64,000 bases of DNA from Pelagimonas sp050633425. GTDB lineage: Bacteria; Pseudomonadota; Alphaproteobacteria; Rhodobacterales; Rhodobacteraceae. The stretch is from the NCBI RefSeq assembly GCF_050633425.1, contig NZ_JBOEGM010000016.1, positions 124,001 through 188,000 on the forward strand, in the 5' to 3' direction. Made by a program: the position numbers and the translations under genes. Within the stretch, counting starts at the first letter, position 1. Each line of letters starts with the position of its first letter. Below the pieces are notes generated by a model that did no database searches, had not been told where the DNA came from, and saw only the letters and a program-made list of their open reading frames with translations. Below are positions 1 to 8,940 of the stretch, one piece after another.

Positions 1-1
1 G

Positions 2-106
2 GGTCGCATGGGCGCGTTGACACTGGACGAAAACAACGAAGGCGCGATGGCTGATCCGTTTGTGTACGACGCCAGCAATATCGAGCAGTTCAAGTCGATC
101 TTCTAA
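2..106 (+). CDS. rhaS: C-terminus of rhamnose ABC transporter substrate-binding protein (partial)
   Basis: Only the last 34 codons are in the window, in the frame ending with TAA at 104-106. The visible tail is GRMGALTLDENNEGAMADPF followed by a charged stretch ending QFKSIF, which resembles the end of periplasmic sugar-binding proteins of the RhaS type. The identification rests mainly on position: it lies directly before an ATPase, two permeases, a rhamnose mutarotase and a rhamnulokinase-like gene, the order of the rhizobial rha operon. It would deliver the sugar to the membrane complex from the periplasm. The N-terminus is outside the window. Confidence 0.6.
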   Translation, partial: GRMGALTLDENNEGAMADPFVYDASNIEQFKSIF

Positions 107-182
107 GTCTCCCGACTGGTCTGGCCCCAGCATTACGCAGGGCCGGGCCTCCTTATTACACTGTCCAACGAGGTCTAAATAT

Positions 183-1724
183 ATGACGCGTCCCGCGCCA
201 AATTCTCCTGATGTGACCCCGGTCGTTTCGATGGACATGATCACCAAGACCTTCCCAGGGGTCAAAGCCCTAGATAACGTCAAGCTCGACTTGTACCCCG
301 GCCAAGTTACTGCTTTGGTTGGTGAAAATGGAGCAGGTAAGTCGACGACTGTTAAGATTTTGACGGGAATTTATCAAACCGATGGCGGCACTATTCGCAT
401 TGATGGACAACCGGTGTCCTTCGCGAGCCCCAACGATGCGTCGAAGGCTGGCATCACCGCAATCCATCAGGAAACGGTTTTGTTCGACGAATTATCCGTC
501 GCTGAAAATATCTTTATCGGCCATGTGCCCAAAACACGGTTTGGCCTGATCGACAAATCCGAAATGCACCGCGCAGCCGCGAAGCTTTTGGTCGACATCG
601 GTGCTCCGTTTAGTTCGCACACCCAGCTGCGCGATCTTGGCATCGCCAACAAGCACCTTGTGGCTATTGCCCGCGCGCTGTCGGTGGACGCCCGCGTTGT
701 CATCATGGACGAACCTACGGCCGCGCTCTCTCATAAAGAGATCGAAGAGCTGTTCGAGCTGGTCGAGACTCTGAAATCCCAAGGCAAAGCAATCCTCTTT
801 ATCAGCCACAAATTCGACGAGATTTTCCGCATCGCCGATCGCTATACCGTGTTTCGAGACGGGACATTTGCTGGCGATGGCTTGATTGCTGATATTGTTG
901 AGGATGAGCTTGTGACCATGATGGTTGGACGCTCTGTTGATCAGATTTTCCCGCCGCGCGACCACGATGTGGGAGACGAGGTTTTAAAGGTGGTGGGATA
1001 TGCCCATCCAACCGAATTTTCTGACATTACTTTCACCCTGAAACGTGGTGAAATCCTTGGGTTTTACGGTCTTGTCGGTGCTGGTCGGTCTGAGTTTATG
1101 CAGGCGCTTTTTGGCATTACCAAACCGTCCAAGGGTGTGTGCCGGATTAACGGTCACATTACGATTATTCGCTCGCCTGCCGACGCGGTGAGCAATGGGA
1201 TCGTCTATGTGCCCGAAGATCGAGGCAAACAGGGGGCTGTTATTGGCCTGCCGATTTTTCAAAACATCACGCTTCCCTCGTTGGAACGCACCTCGAGGCG
1301 CGGTTTTTTGCAATTGGCCGAAGAATTCAAACTTGCGCGCGAGTATTCCGAAAGGCTGGATCTGCGGGCGGCGTCTTTGGATCAGGATGTCGGCAACCTG
1401 TCTGGGGGAAACCAGCAAAAGGTCGTTATAGCCAAGTGGTTGGCGACGCGGCCGCAGGTGATCATTTTGGATGAGCCGACCAAGGGCATCGACATCGGTT
1501 CCAAGGCGGCGGTGCATGAGTTTATGGCCGAACTGGCCGCGCAGGGGCTTTCGGTCATTATGGTTAGCTCTGAAATTCCCGAAATCGTCGGCATGTCGGA
1601 TCGTGTGATCGTCATGCGCGACGGGCGTATAGCGGCGGAACTCAACAGTGATGAGGTGACGCCCGAAACACTTGTCCGCCACGCTGCTGGCATCACGTCC
1701 TCTCCCGAAGGAAAAGTAGCATGA
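183..1724 (+). CDS. rhaT: Rhamnose/ribose-type sugar ABC transporter ATP-binding protein (two ATPase domains)
   Basis: A 513-residue double ATPase that powers sugar import. The first domain carries Walker A GENGAGKST near residue 45 and Walker B VVIMDEPTA. The second has the signature LSGGNQQK followed by VIILDEPTKG. The second-domain Walker A is altered (GLVGAGRSE), as is usual in RbsA/MglA/RhaT proteins where one site is degenerate. The reading frame is open back to position 60, but ATG at 183 gives the normal N-terminus (MTRPAPNSP, then the SMDMITKTFPGVKAL start of the fold). Its stop overlaps the next start (ATGA). Family is clear. Rhamnose specificity is inferred from the following genes. 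Confidence 0.9.
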   Translation: MTRPAPNSPDVTPVVSMDMITKTFPGVKALDNVKLDLYPGQVTALVGENGAGKSTTVKILTGIYQTDGGTIRIDGQPVSFASPNDASKAGITAIHQETVLFDELSVAENIFIGHVPKTRFGLIDKSEMHRAAAKLLVDIGAPFSSHTQLRDLGIANKHLVAIARALSVDARVVIMDEPTAALSHKEIEELFELVETLKSQGKAILFISHKFDEIFRIADRYTVFRDGTFAGDGLIADIVEDELVTMMVGRSVDQIFPPRDHDVGDEVLKVVGYAHPTEFSDITFTLKRGEILGFYGLVGAGRSEFMQALFGITKPSKGVCRINGHITIIRSPADAVSNGIVYVPEDRGKQGAVIGLPIFQNITLPSLERTSRRGFLQLAEEFKLAREYSERLDLRAASLDQDVGNLSGGNQQKVVIAKWLATRPQVIILDEPTKGIDIGSKAAVHEFMAELAAQGLSVIMVSSEIPEIVGMSDRVIVMRDGRIAAELNSDEVTPETLVRHAAGITSSPEGKVA

Positions 1725-2701
1725 TGCGACTAATCCCCGTGCGCGAGACCATTCTTGCGACCGCAATTCTTGTCTTGCTCATGCTTGTGGCTTCTCGCTT
1801 TTCAGGCTTTGTGGCCCCCGGAAATCTTGCCAATGTGTTTAACGATACGGCCCCATTGATCATACTGGCATTGGGGCAAATGGTTGTGATCCTGACACGC
1901 TGCATTGATTTGTCTGTCGCCGCCAATCTGGCCCTGACAGGCATGGCCGTTGCCATGATCAATGTCGCCATGCCAGGTTTGCCCATTCCGGTCATCATCG
2001 TCATCGCACTTGCGCTCGGAGCGATTATGGGGGCGGTGAATGGTATCCTGGTTTGGAAACTATCCATTCCGCCCATCGTTGTGACCTTGGGGACGATGAC
2101 AATTTTTCGCGGTATTATCTTTCTGATTTCAGACGGAAAATGGGTGAACAGCCACGAAATGTCACCAGCCTTTACCGAGGTGCCGCGGATGGTTCTGTTG
2201 GGACTTCCGGTTTTGTCTTGGGTCGCAATCATCACGATCCTTTTGTTTGGGGTGATGATGGCGCGAACCTCATTCGGCCGCTCGATTTTCGCAGTCGGCG
2301 GCAACCCTCATGCAGCAGTCTACACAGGTATTGATGTTGGCAAAACGCAGTTCTGGACCTTTGTCGTGTCGGGGGCGCTGGCCGGTCTCACAGGGTATCT
2401 ATGGGTGTCTCGTTTTGCCGTGGCCTATGTGGACATCGCCGGCGGGTTTGAGCTTGAGGTGGTCGCGGCCTGTGTGATTGGCGGGATTTCAATCGCAGGT
2501 GGAATTGGCTCCGTTGGTGGGGCTGTGCTTGGGGCTTTGTTCCTGGGTGTTGTCAAAAACGCATTGCCCGTGGTGAATATCTCACCCTTCTGGCAGCTTG
2601 CGATTTCTGGCAGTGCGATCTTGGTCGCAGTGGCGTTCAACGCACGCGCCGGCCGCACCAAAGGGCGCATCATTTTGAAAAAAGCGGACAGTGCATCATG
2701 A
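1721..2701 (+). CDS. rhaP: Rhamnose ABC transporter permease
   Basis: A 326-residue hydrophobic protein of the BPD_transp_2 (RbsC-like) family, with about eight to ten membrane segments. The family loop is visible as FAVGGNPHAAVYTGIDV around residue 190, and the glycine-rich VIGGISIAGGIGSVGGAVLG lies near residue 250. It forms half of the membrane channel for sugar import together with the next gene. It starts at ATG 1721, four bases before the end of the ATPase gene, and its stop overlaps the start of the second permease, so translation is probably coupled. Assignment of P versus Q follows the usual operon order. Confidence 0.85.
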   Translation: MMRLIPVRETILATAILVLLMLVASRFSGFVAPGNLANVFNDTAPLIILALGQMVVILTRCIDLSVAANLALTGMAVAMINVAMPGLPIPVIIVIALALGAIMGAVNGILVWKLSIPPIVVTLGTMTIFRGIIFLISDGKWVNSHEMSPAFTEVPRMVLLGLPVLSWVAIITILLFGVMMARTSFGRSIFAVGGNPHAAVYTGIDVGKTQFWTFVVSGALAGLTGYLWVSRFAVAYVDIAGGFELEVVAACVIGGISIAGGIGSVGGAVLGALFLGVVKNALPVVNISPFWQLAISGSAILVAVAFNARAGRTKGRIILKKADSAS

Positions 2702-3699
2702 GCGACGTCACCCAAACCCGTCACGTTCCTGACCGCCTCAACAGCCGTGCCGCGCGGCTCTTGAAGAGCTGGGAAGCCTTGCTCTTGGCCGTCGCCATTG
2801 CGATTTTTGTGATCAACAGTTTCGCATCACCATATTTTCTCAGCGCATGGAACCTGAGCGACGCGACATTTAACTTTACCGAAAAGGCGATGATCGCCTT
2901 TGCGATGGCCTTGCTGATCATCTCGGGTGAGATCGACCTCTCGGTTGCCTCAATCATTGCGCTTGCCAGCACGGCAATGGGATTAGCGGTGCAATACGGG
3001 GCAGGGACGCCGGAACTTGTGGTGATCGGGTTGGCAGTTGGCCTGCTCTGTGGGGGCTTTAACGGATTTTTTGTGACGGTCCTTGGCTTGCCTTCGATTG
3101 TTGTCACGATTGGCACCATGAGCCTCTTTCGTGGGATTAGCTTTATCATTCTGGGGGATGATGCGTTTCGCGGGTACCCAGCCAGTTTTGCGTGGTTTGG
3201 ACAGGGCTATATCTATTGGGTGTTCACGGTCGAGATGCTGCTTTTCGTCGTGATCGCAATCATCTACGGCGTTTTGCTTCATAAAACCAACTTTGGACGC
3301 GCCGTCTATGCCATCGGCAACAATCCAACCGGTGCCTTGTTCAGTGGTATTCGCGTCCAACGGGTCAAGTTTATCCTGTTTCTGCTCACCGGTCTGATGT
3401 CGGGGGTGGCCGCCATTTGCCTGACGTCGCGCCTTGGCTCGACACGCCCGAGCATTGCAACAGGCATGGAGCTTGAGGTGGTGACGATGGTTGTCCTTGG
3501 TGGTGTCAATATCCTGGGCGGATCAGGCACCATTCCAGGCGTCGTGATCGCGGCCTTTGTGATGGGCTTGGTGACTTTTGGGCTGGGGCTTTTGAATGTT
3601 CCCGGCATCGTGATGTCTATCTTTATTGGTCTGCTTCTCATCGGGGTCATTGCGCTGCCCCGTCTTTGGGCAATGGCAGCAGCGAGGCGCAAAGCATGA
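2698..3699 (+). CDS. rhaQ: Rhamnose ABC transporter permease
   Basis: A 333-residue membrane protein, paralogous to the preceding permease. It has the same AIGNNPTGALFSGIRV loop and the glycine-rich VVLGGVNILGGSGTIPGV segment. It is the second half of the heterodimeric permease. It overlaps its upstream neighbour by ATGA, and its TGA overlaps the ATG of the mutarotase gene at 3696. Nothing looks damaged. The split into two distinct permeases rather than a homodimer is typical of the Rhizobium-type rhamnose system. Confidence 0.85.
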   Translation: MSDVTQTRHVPDRLNSRAARLLKSWEALLLAVAIAIFVINSFASPYFLSAWNLSDATFNFTEKAMIAFAMALLIISGEIDLSVASIIALASTAMGLAVQYGAGTPELVVIGLAVGLLCGGFNGFFVTVLGLPSIVVTIGTMSLFRGISFIILGDDAFRGYPASFAWFGQGYIYWVFTVEMLLFVVIAIIYGVLLHKTNFGRAVYAIGNNPTGALFSGIRVQRVKFILFLLTGLMSGVAAICLTSRLGSTRPSIATGMELEVVTMVVLGGVNILGGSGTIPGVVIAAFVMGLVTFGLGLLNVPGIVMSIFIGLLLIGVIALPRLWAMAAARRKA

Positions 3700-4013
3700 G
3701 CGAACGTTTTGTTTTTCGGATGAAGCTGAATGACGGGATGGCACAGGAATATGAACGCCGCCACAATGCCATTTGGCCAGAGTTGGTGGATCTTTTGCAC
3801 ACCGCGGGTATCAGCGATTATTCCATTCACCTTGATCCCGAAACCGGCCACCTTATCGGGGTTCTCACGCGGACAAGCGATCATGGGATGGATGATCTTC
3901 CCAATCATCCGATTATGCAGAAATGGTGGGCGCATATGGCCGACATCATGCAGACTGCGCCCGATAATGCGCCCGTTGCTGTTGCGCTGACGCCCTTGTT
4001 TCACCTGCCATGA
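3696..4013 (+). CDS. rhaU: L-rhamnose mutarotase
   Basis: A 105-residue cytoplasmic protein of the RhaU/RhaM family, which interconverts the alpha and beta anomers of L-rhamnose so that uptake and catabolism are not limited by spontaneous mutarotation. Family signs are the N-terminal RMKLNDGMAQEYERRHNAIW with the histidine of the active site, the GISDYSIHLDPETGHLIGVL strand, and the WWAHMADIM helix. Length matches the usual 104-106 residues. ATG 3696 overlaps the permease stop and is preferred to an upstream in-frame start at 3666 inside the permease gene. It is the strongest evidence that the transporter handles rhamnose. Confidence 0.88.
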   Translation: MSERFVFRMKLNDGMAQEYERRHNAIWPELVDLLHTAGISDYSIHLDPETGHLIGVLTRTSDHGMDDLPNHPIMQKWWAHMADIMQTAPDNAPVAVALTPLFHLP

Positions 4014-5389
4014 GCGGCCCCAAACACATCGCGGTCATAGATATTGGCAAGACGAACGTTAAATTGGCGTTGGTTGATTTGCCGACGCTGACCGAAATCG
4101 CTGTTGTCACGCGCCCAAATACTGTCCGACCGGGACCACCCTGGCCGCATTATGATGTCGATGGGCATTGGCGGTTTTTGCTTGATGCTTTGGGTCAATT
4201 TCAAGCTCAGCACGGGGTTGAGGCGATTTCTATCACAACCCATGGGGCTTGTGCTGCCTTGCTTGCGGCTGACGGGTCCCTCGCTGCGCCAATTCTTGAC
4301 TATGAACATGAATACCCCGCACAGATTGTCGCCGACTACGATGCGATCCGGCCGGATTTTGCCCAAACAGGATCGCCCAAACTGGCGGGTGGGCTCAATA
4401 TTGGCGCGCAGTTACACTACCAATTCGCGACGGATCAAACGTTGCGGGATAGAACGGCGCAGATCGTCACTTATCCGCAATATTGGGGGCACCGGCTGAC
4501 CGGGCTGGCCGCCATGGATGTGACGTCGCTTGGATGCCATACGGATCTTTGGCATCCTTATGAGGGGGTGTTTTCGAATTTGCCGCGTCGGTTAGGTATC
4601 GAAAACAAGCTCGCCAAGGTCAAGAAATCAAACGATGTCCTGGGCACAATCCTGCCGGATGTCGCGCAGGCCACCGGATTGCTGCCTGATACCCCCGTTT
4701 ATGTCGGCATCCATGATTCAAACGCGTCTCTTTATCCGCATATACTGACCCAAGACGGGCCATTCTCTGTCGTGTCCACTGGGACATGGGTCATTGCGAT
4801 GACCATGGGGGGCGTCGACATCGTACTTGATCCCGCGCGCGACACTCTGGTGAATGTGAACGCCCTTGGGCAGGCCGTTCCGAGCGCTCGGTTTATGGGC
4901 GGGCGGGAATACGAAGTGATCCAGGACGGTCATCCGATGTCGGCCCCCTCAAAGAGTGAAACAGCCGACGTTTTGGATGGTCATTTGATGATCCTGCCAT
5001 CGGTTGAACCCCGAAGCGGCCCTTTTCAGGGACGACAGGCACGATGGAACCACGAACAGGTGCCTTCTGGGGCTCCGACGAGATCGGCGGCCTTATCTTT
5101 CTACCTCGCCATGATGACAGACACCTGCCTACAGCTCACGGGGGCGCAGGGCCCAACCATTGTCGAAGGGCCGTTTGCGCGAAACACCGAGTTCTTAACA
5201 ATGCTTGGCGCATCGACGGGTAGGCCGGTCTTGGTCAGCGAGGCAGAAACCGGGACAAGCATCGGAGCGGCTTTGCTGACAGGGGCAAGCGACGCCGTGG
5301 CCAAGCCCCGCGCCTTCAAGGCCGTAGATGATACGCATTCACTCGCAACCTACGCCGCCCATTGGCGCGCAAGTGTTGCAACAGCTTAG
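4010..5389 (+). CDS. rhaK: FGGY-family sugar kinase, rhamnulokinase RhaK
   Basis: A 459-residue kinase with the FGGY/hexokinase fold. The phosphate-1 motif is HIAVIDIGKTNVKLALVD at the N-terminus, and the second ATP motif region is FSVVSTGTWVIAMTM near residue 255. It would phosphorylate L-rhamnulose (or, in rhizobia, also support transport by the ABC system). It overlaps rhaU by ATGA and closes the operon. Rhamnose isomerase and rhamnulose-phosphate aldolase/dehydrogenase genes are not in the window and may lie upstream. The exact substrate is inferred from the neighbours. Confidence 0.85.
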   Translation: MSGPKHIAVIDIGKTNVKLALVDLPTLTEIAVVTRPNTVRPGPPWPHYDVDGHWRFLLDALGQFQAQHGVEAISITTHGACAALLAADGSLAAPILDYEHEYPAQIVADYDAIRPDFAQTGSPKLAGGLNIGAQLHYQFATDQTLRDRTAQIVTYPQYWGHRLTGLAAMDVTSLGCHTDLWHPYEGVFSNLPRRLGIENKLAKVKKSNDVLGTILPDVAQATGLLPDTPVYVGIHDSNASLYPHILTQDGPFSVVSTGTWVIAMTMGGVDIVLDPARDTLVNVNALGQAVPSARFMGGREYEVIQDGHPMSAPSKSETADVLDGHLMILPSVEPRSGPFQGRQARWNHEQVPSGAPTRSAALSFYLAMMTDTCLQLTGAQGPTIVEGPFARNTEFLTMLGASTGRPVLVSEAETGTSIGAALLTGASDAVAKPRAFKAVDDTHSLATYAAHWRASVATA

Positions 5390-5505
5390 ACCGCTTTTCG
5401 CATGGGGGCGGCCGAGCTTCGGCCCTCTCCCTGAACTCTGCGAAGACGCACGCTGGTGCAGCGCCCCCAAAGGCCCGCATAATTCGCATGTGAAAGGATT
5501 GACCG
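5390..5505 (+). other. Intergenic stretch after rhaK with a small hairpin
   Basis: About 116 bases between rhaK and the tautomerase remnant. A short dyad GGCCGA-GCT-TCGGCC lies near 5411-5425, but no T-run follows, so it is not a convincing intrinsic terminator. Nothing else is recognised here. Confidence 0.3.
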
Positions 5506-5705
5506 ATGCCTTATCTTAACATCAAAGTTACGCAAGACAGCGGTCCAAACGGGACTGGCCCAGGTGACAGCAAAAACCGACCTGATTTTGGTATGAGCAA
5601 GCGACTGTCAGTTGGCCTTAGAAAAGACCCAGCTGCCATTTTTTGATCATTGAAGAGGTGAAACTGGCGCGTTGGGGGATCGGTGATCTTCTGGTTCCAG
5701 AGTAA
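5506..5705 (+). pseudogene. Decayed 4-oxalocrotonate tautomerase-like gene
   Basis: The stretch starts with ATG and MPYLNIKVT, the hallmark N-terminus of 4-OT-type tautomerases with catalytic Pro2. It stays open for only 46 codons, to TGA at 5644. Fragments such as KTD, GMSKRLSV, FIIEEV and WGIGDLLVPE then appear in different frames up to TAA at 5703, as expected from several small indels in a gene of about 65-70 codons. A purine-rich AAAGGA precedes the ATG at a normal distance. The short in-frame product could still be made, but it lacks the family's C-terminal half. The family call rests on a short N-terminal match. Confidence 0.5.
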
Positions 5706-5719
5706 AGAAGGCGAATGCA

Positions 5720-6670
5720 ATGAAAACACGGCTGACCGATCTATTGGGCCTCGCCCATCCCGTCATTCAAGCCCCCATGGCTTTGGCGGCAGGCGGCGCA
5801 CTGGCGCAGGCTGTCACCCAAGCGGGCGGTTTGGGCATGATTGGCGGCGGCTATTGCAACTCGGATTGGATTATGGAGCAATTCGATCTTGCTGACGGGG
5901 CGCGGGTTGGATGTGGCTTTATAACATGGGCGCTGGCTGAAAACCCGTCGGTGCTCGAGGCTGTGTTGGATCGCGATCCTGCTGCACTCTTTTTGTCCTT
6001 TGGTGACCCTGAACCCTTTTCCGGTTCGATCAAGCGGGCAGGGGTCCCGTTGATGTGTCAGGTCCAAACCCTGCGCGACGCCAAACGCGCTTTGGCGTCG
6101 GGCGCTGACGTGATCGTCGCCCAAGGATCCGAAGCCGGAGGCCATGGCCAAGCCCGCGGGACCATGTCGCTTGTTCCAGAAATTGCTGACGAGATATCAC
6201 GCAGTGGGCACTCAGCTTTGCTATGTGCGGCGGGGGGCATATCTGATGGGCGTGGTCTCGCGGCGGCACGTATGCTGGGCGCCGATGGGGTTGTCATCGG
6301 AACCCGGTTTTGGGCAACGCAAGAGGCATTGGTGCAGCCGCGTCTAATGGAACGGGCATTGGCCTCATCAGGGGATGAAACCCTGCGAACGTCCGTCATT
6401 GATATCATTCGGAAAATGGATTGGCCGAGCCGCTATTCGTGCCGGGTTCTCAACAACGAGCTCACGGCGCGGTGGCATGGAGATGAGGCGGATTTGGCGC
6501 AGCATGTCGAGGATGTATCGCAGGCTTGGAGTAACGCGATGGCACAGGGCGACCCCAATATCGCAACCCCAATTGTTGGCGAGGCGATTGGTCTCATCAC
6601 TGATAAGCCGCCAGCTGCGGAAGTCTTGCACCAGATCATGTCGCAGGCGCACAGGTTGATGCCCCTATAG
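5720..6670 (+). CDS. Nitronate monooxygenase / NAD(P)H-dependent flavin oxidoreductase family
   Basis: A 316-residue TIM-barrel flavoenzyme of the 2-nitropropane dioxygenase family, which typically oxidises alkyl nitronates using FMN. Visible features are HPVIQAPMALAAGGALA at the start, AGGLGMIGGGY, the flavin phosphate-binding QGSEAGGHGQARGT near residue 137, and the second phosphate-binding AAGGISDGRGLAAARMLGADGVVIGTRF. The spacing and length fit the family. An AAGGCGAATGCA context supports ATG 5720. The true substrate cannot be told from sequence. The gene stands alone and is followed by a strong terminator. Confidence 0.85.
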   Translation: MKTRLTDLLGLAHPVIQAPMALAAGGALAQAVTQAGGLGMIGGGYCNSDWIMEQFDLADGARVGCGFITWALAENPSVLEAVLDRDPAALFLSFGDPEPFSGSIKRAGVPLMCQVQTLRDAKRALASGADVIVAQGSEAGGHGQARGTMSLVPEIADEISRSGHSALLCAAGGISDGRGLAAARMLGADGVVIGTRFWATQEALVQPRLMERALASSGDETLRTSVIDIIRKMDWPSRYSCRVLNNELTARWHGDEADLAQHVEDVSQAWSNAMAQGDPNIATPIVGEAIGLITDKPPAAEVLHQIMSQAHRLMPL

Positions 6671-6742
6671 TGTGGGAGAGCCGACGCATACTTGTTACGT
6701 GTTTTTCCGACCGGGTTTACATGCCGACCTCAGCAAAACGTT

Positions 6743-6777
6743 CCCCGACGCACAGAACATGCATCGGGGATTTTTTT
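6743..6777 (+). terminator. Rho-independent terminator of the flavin oxidoreductase gene
   Basis: CCCCGACGC (6743-6751) pairs with GCATCGGGG (6761-6769) with a single mismatch and is followed by A and seven T residues at 6771-6777. It ends transcription of the plus-strand gene 70 bases upstream and separates it from the converging symporter gene. Confidence 0.85.
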
Positions 6778-6779
6778 GG

Positions 6780-8321
6780 TTAGTGACTAAATTTCTTGAT
6801 TTCGCCTTTTGCCAAACGTTCGGAGTAGCTTTGAAGCTCTACCCGAACCAGCTTCATCAGGAAGTAAAGCGCCAGAATGTTTACAACGGCCATGGCAAAG
6901 ATCGCAGCATCAGAGAAATCAATGACAGGACCAAGCGAGGCCGAGGCACCAATGACGATGAAGATGCAGAAGATCACCTTGAACACCAGCTCAACGGTTT
7001 TGCCCTCACCAAAGAGGTAGGTCCATGCTTTGAGGCCATAGTAGCTCCAGGAGATCATGGTCGAGAAGGCAAAGAGGATCACCGCGATTGCCAACACAAA
7101 TGGGAACCAGCTGATTGTCGACCCAAAGGCCGCCGATGTCAGAGCAACACCCGTGTTGCCGTCAATCGTGGCAATGGCTGATCCTGCTTCGTTAAGCATA
7201 TAAACGCCGGTCGCTTCATCAATGATCAATTGCTGCGAGATCACGATAACCAAGGCGGTCATAGTACAGATCACAACCGTGTCGATCAGCGGCTCAAGCA
7301 AAGACACGAACCCTTCTGTGATGGGTTCTTTGGTTTTCACCGCAGAGTGTGCAATCGCTGCGGAGCCAACACCCGCTTCGTTCGAGAACGCAGCCCGTTT
7401 GAAACCTTGGATCAAGGCCCCAACCATGCCACCAGCAACACCCAAACCGGTAAACGCACCGGCAAAAATCTGACCAAAGGCCCAGCCGATCATGTTGTAG
7501 TTCGCGATCAGAATGATAAGCGCTGCGCCCACATACAAGATACCCATGAGCGGCACGACTTTTTCAGTCACATTTGCAATGGATTTGATCCCGCCAACGA
7601 TCACAGCAAAGACCACAGCTGCAAAAATCAGGCCAGTGATCCAACCCGGATAGTCGCCGACAATCCCAGAAATCTGAGCGTGGGCTTGGTTGGCCTGGAA
7701 CATATTGCCGCCACCAAGCGCCCCCAGAATACAGAAGATCGAGAATAGGACAGCAAGGATTTTACCACCGGGCAAGCCAAGCTCATCAAAGCCTTTAGAG
7801 ATGTAATACATCGGGCCACCGGACACGGTGCCGTCTTCGTATTCATTGCGATATTTAACACCGAGCGTACATTCGGTGAATTTTGACGCCATGCCCAACA
7901 ACCCCGCAAGGATCATCCAAAAGGTCGCGCCGGGTCCGCCAATGCCAACCGCAACCGCGACACCCGCGATATTCCCAAGGCCAACTGTCCCAGACAGGGC
8001 TGTTGCAAGGGCTTGGAAGTGGCTGACTTCGCCTGCGTCATTGGGGTCAGAGTAATCGCCTTTGACCAGACCGATCGCGTGCCCGAAAAAGCGGAATTGC
8101 ACAGCCCCGAAATAAATGGTGAAAACCGTGGCCGCGATGACCAGCCACATGACGATCCAAGGGAAGCCAGTTCCCGGAATAGGGGCGAAAATGAAGCTAA
8201 CAAATGGTCCGGTTGCTGTTGCGAAGGCCTGATTGACCTTTTCGTCGATCCCTTGGGCAAATGCAGCCGGGGCTGCGATGCTGGCGATAGACGCTGTGGT
8301 AAGTGTTTTAAAAATGTTCAT
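6780..8321 (-). CDS. Sodium:alanine (AGCS) symporter
   Basis: A 513-residue membrane protein of the alanine/glycine:cation symporter family. It has an N-terminal leader-like stretch ending in AAPAAFAQG, then about ten or eleven membrane helices. Family stretches are the TALSGTVGLGNIAGVAVAVG segment near residue 110, SGGPMYYISKG, and KRAAFSNEAGVGSAAIAHSA near residue 310. It would import neutral amino acids with Na+. It is the second gene of a leftward pair with a UspA gene nine bases upstream. An Lrp-type regulator is divergent to the pair, which fits amino-acid-responsive control. The substrate is inferred from the family. Confidence 0.9.
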   Translation of the reverse strand: MNIFKTLTTASIASIAAPAAFAQGIDEKVNQAFATATGPFVSFIFAPIPGTGFPWIVMWLVIAATVFTIYFGAVQFRFFGHAIGLVKGDYSDPNDAGEVSHFQALATALSGTVGLGNIAGVAVAVGIGGPGATFWMILAGLLGMASKFTECTLGVKYRNEYEDGTVSGGPMYYISKGFDELGLPGGKILAVLFSIFCILGALGGGNMFQANQAHAQISGIVGDYPGWITGLIFAAVVFAVIVGGIKSIANVTEKVVPLMGILYVGAALIILIANYNMIGWAFGQIFAGAFTGLGVAGGMVGALIQGFKRAAFSNEAGVGSAAIAHSAVKTKEPITEGFVSLLEPLIDTVVICTMTALVIVISQQLIIDEATGVYMLNEAGSAIATIDGNTGVALTSAAFGSTISWFPFVLAIAVILFAFSTMISWSYYGLKAWTYLFGEGKTVELVFKVIFCIFIVIGASASLGPVIDFSDAAIFAMAVVNILALYFLMKLVRVELQSYSERLAKGEIKKFSH

Positions 8322-8330
8322 GATTGACCT

Positions 8331-8768
8331 CTATCCAACAACCGTGACAGGCACGTCTGCGTGCATGACCAGGTTCTGTGTTGAGCTGCCGAAAATACGC
8401 TTGGTGAATCCGTCATTTGAGACGCGGCCGACGATGATCTGAGAGGCACCATGTTCGGTGGCGATCCGGTTCAGCGTCTCGGCGACATCGCCGTGCTGCA
8501 CCACACCGGTCGCTTTGATTCCGGCGTCTTGCAGGGTTTTGACAGCAGGGGTTACAACCCGTGTTGTCGCAATTTCGATCTCTTCTTCACGCCGTTTGTG
8601 GCGCTTTTCGTTCTCTTCCGCGGTCTGGAATGTGAACGGGGACCATTCGACGACATAGGTCACGATCAACTCGCAATTTTCGATACGAGACGCGAGGTCC
8701 CGAGCGAAAGTAAGCGCGCGTTCACCGGTATCTGTGCCATCCAGTCCAACTGTTATTTTAACGGTCAT
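8331..8768 (-). CDS. Universal stress protein (UspA family)
   Basis: A 145-residue single-domain Usp protein. The N-terminal strand is KITVGLDGTDTGERALTFA. The C-terminal region IIVGRVSNDGFTKRIFGSST resembles the G-2X-G-9X-G-S/T nucleotide-binding motif, with FGSST intact and the central part variant. ATP-binding Usp proteins fused or linked to transporters often modulate them. This one lies nine bases upstream of the symporter gene and is probably co-transcribed. Its own start follows the intergenic dyad shared with the Lrp gene. Confidence 0.85.
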   Translation of the reverse strand: MTVKITVGLDGTDTGERALTFARDLASRIENCELIVTYVVEWSPFTFQTAEENEKRHKRREEEIEIATTRVVTPAVKTLQDAGIKATGVVQHGDVAETLNRIATEHGASQIIVGRVSNDGFTKRIFGSSTQNLVMHADVPVTVVG

Positions 8769-8870
8769 TGGTCAGGCTCCGTGTTGGTTTATCTTTTTGT
8801 GTCGCCACCGTTTCAAAGGGGCTGAAAGGCGATGGTAACAATTTTAAGAGTAAGTGATTTTCACTAGAAA

Positions 8871-8910
8871 ATGGGGATGAAAGCAGGATATATGCTGAAA
8901 TAATCCCCAT
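8871..8910. promoter_or_regulatory. Nested dyad between uspA/symporter operon and Lrp gene
   Basis: ATGGGGAT (8871-8878) is the exact inverted repeat of ATCCCCAT (8903-8910). Inside it, AGCA...TGCT forms a second dyad around an AT-rich centre. It lies in the 172-base divergent region, 30 bases upstream of the Lrp-type gene. Lrp/AsnC proteins bind AT-rich dyads and often repress themselves, so this is a reasonable operator candidate. Confidence 0.45.
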
Positions 8911-8940
8911 ATACTGGCTGAAATTTAGGAAAAATTACTA

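Noticed and set aside
5596..5611. 16-bp match (AGCAAGCGACTGTCAG) to 35036-35051
   Set aside because: A single match of this length is expected by chance about once in every two windows of this size.
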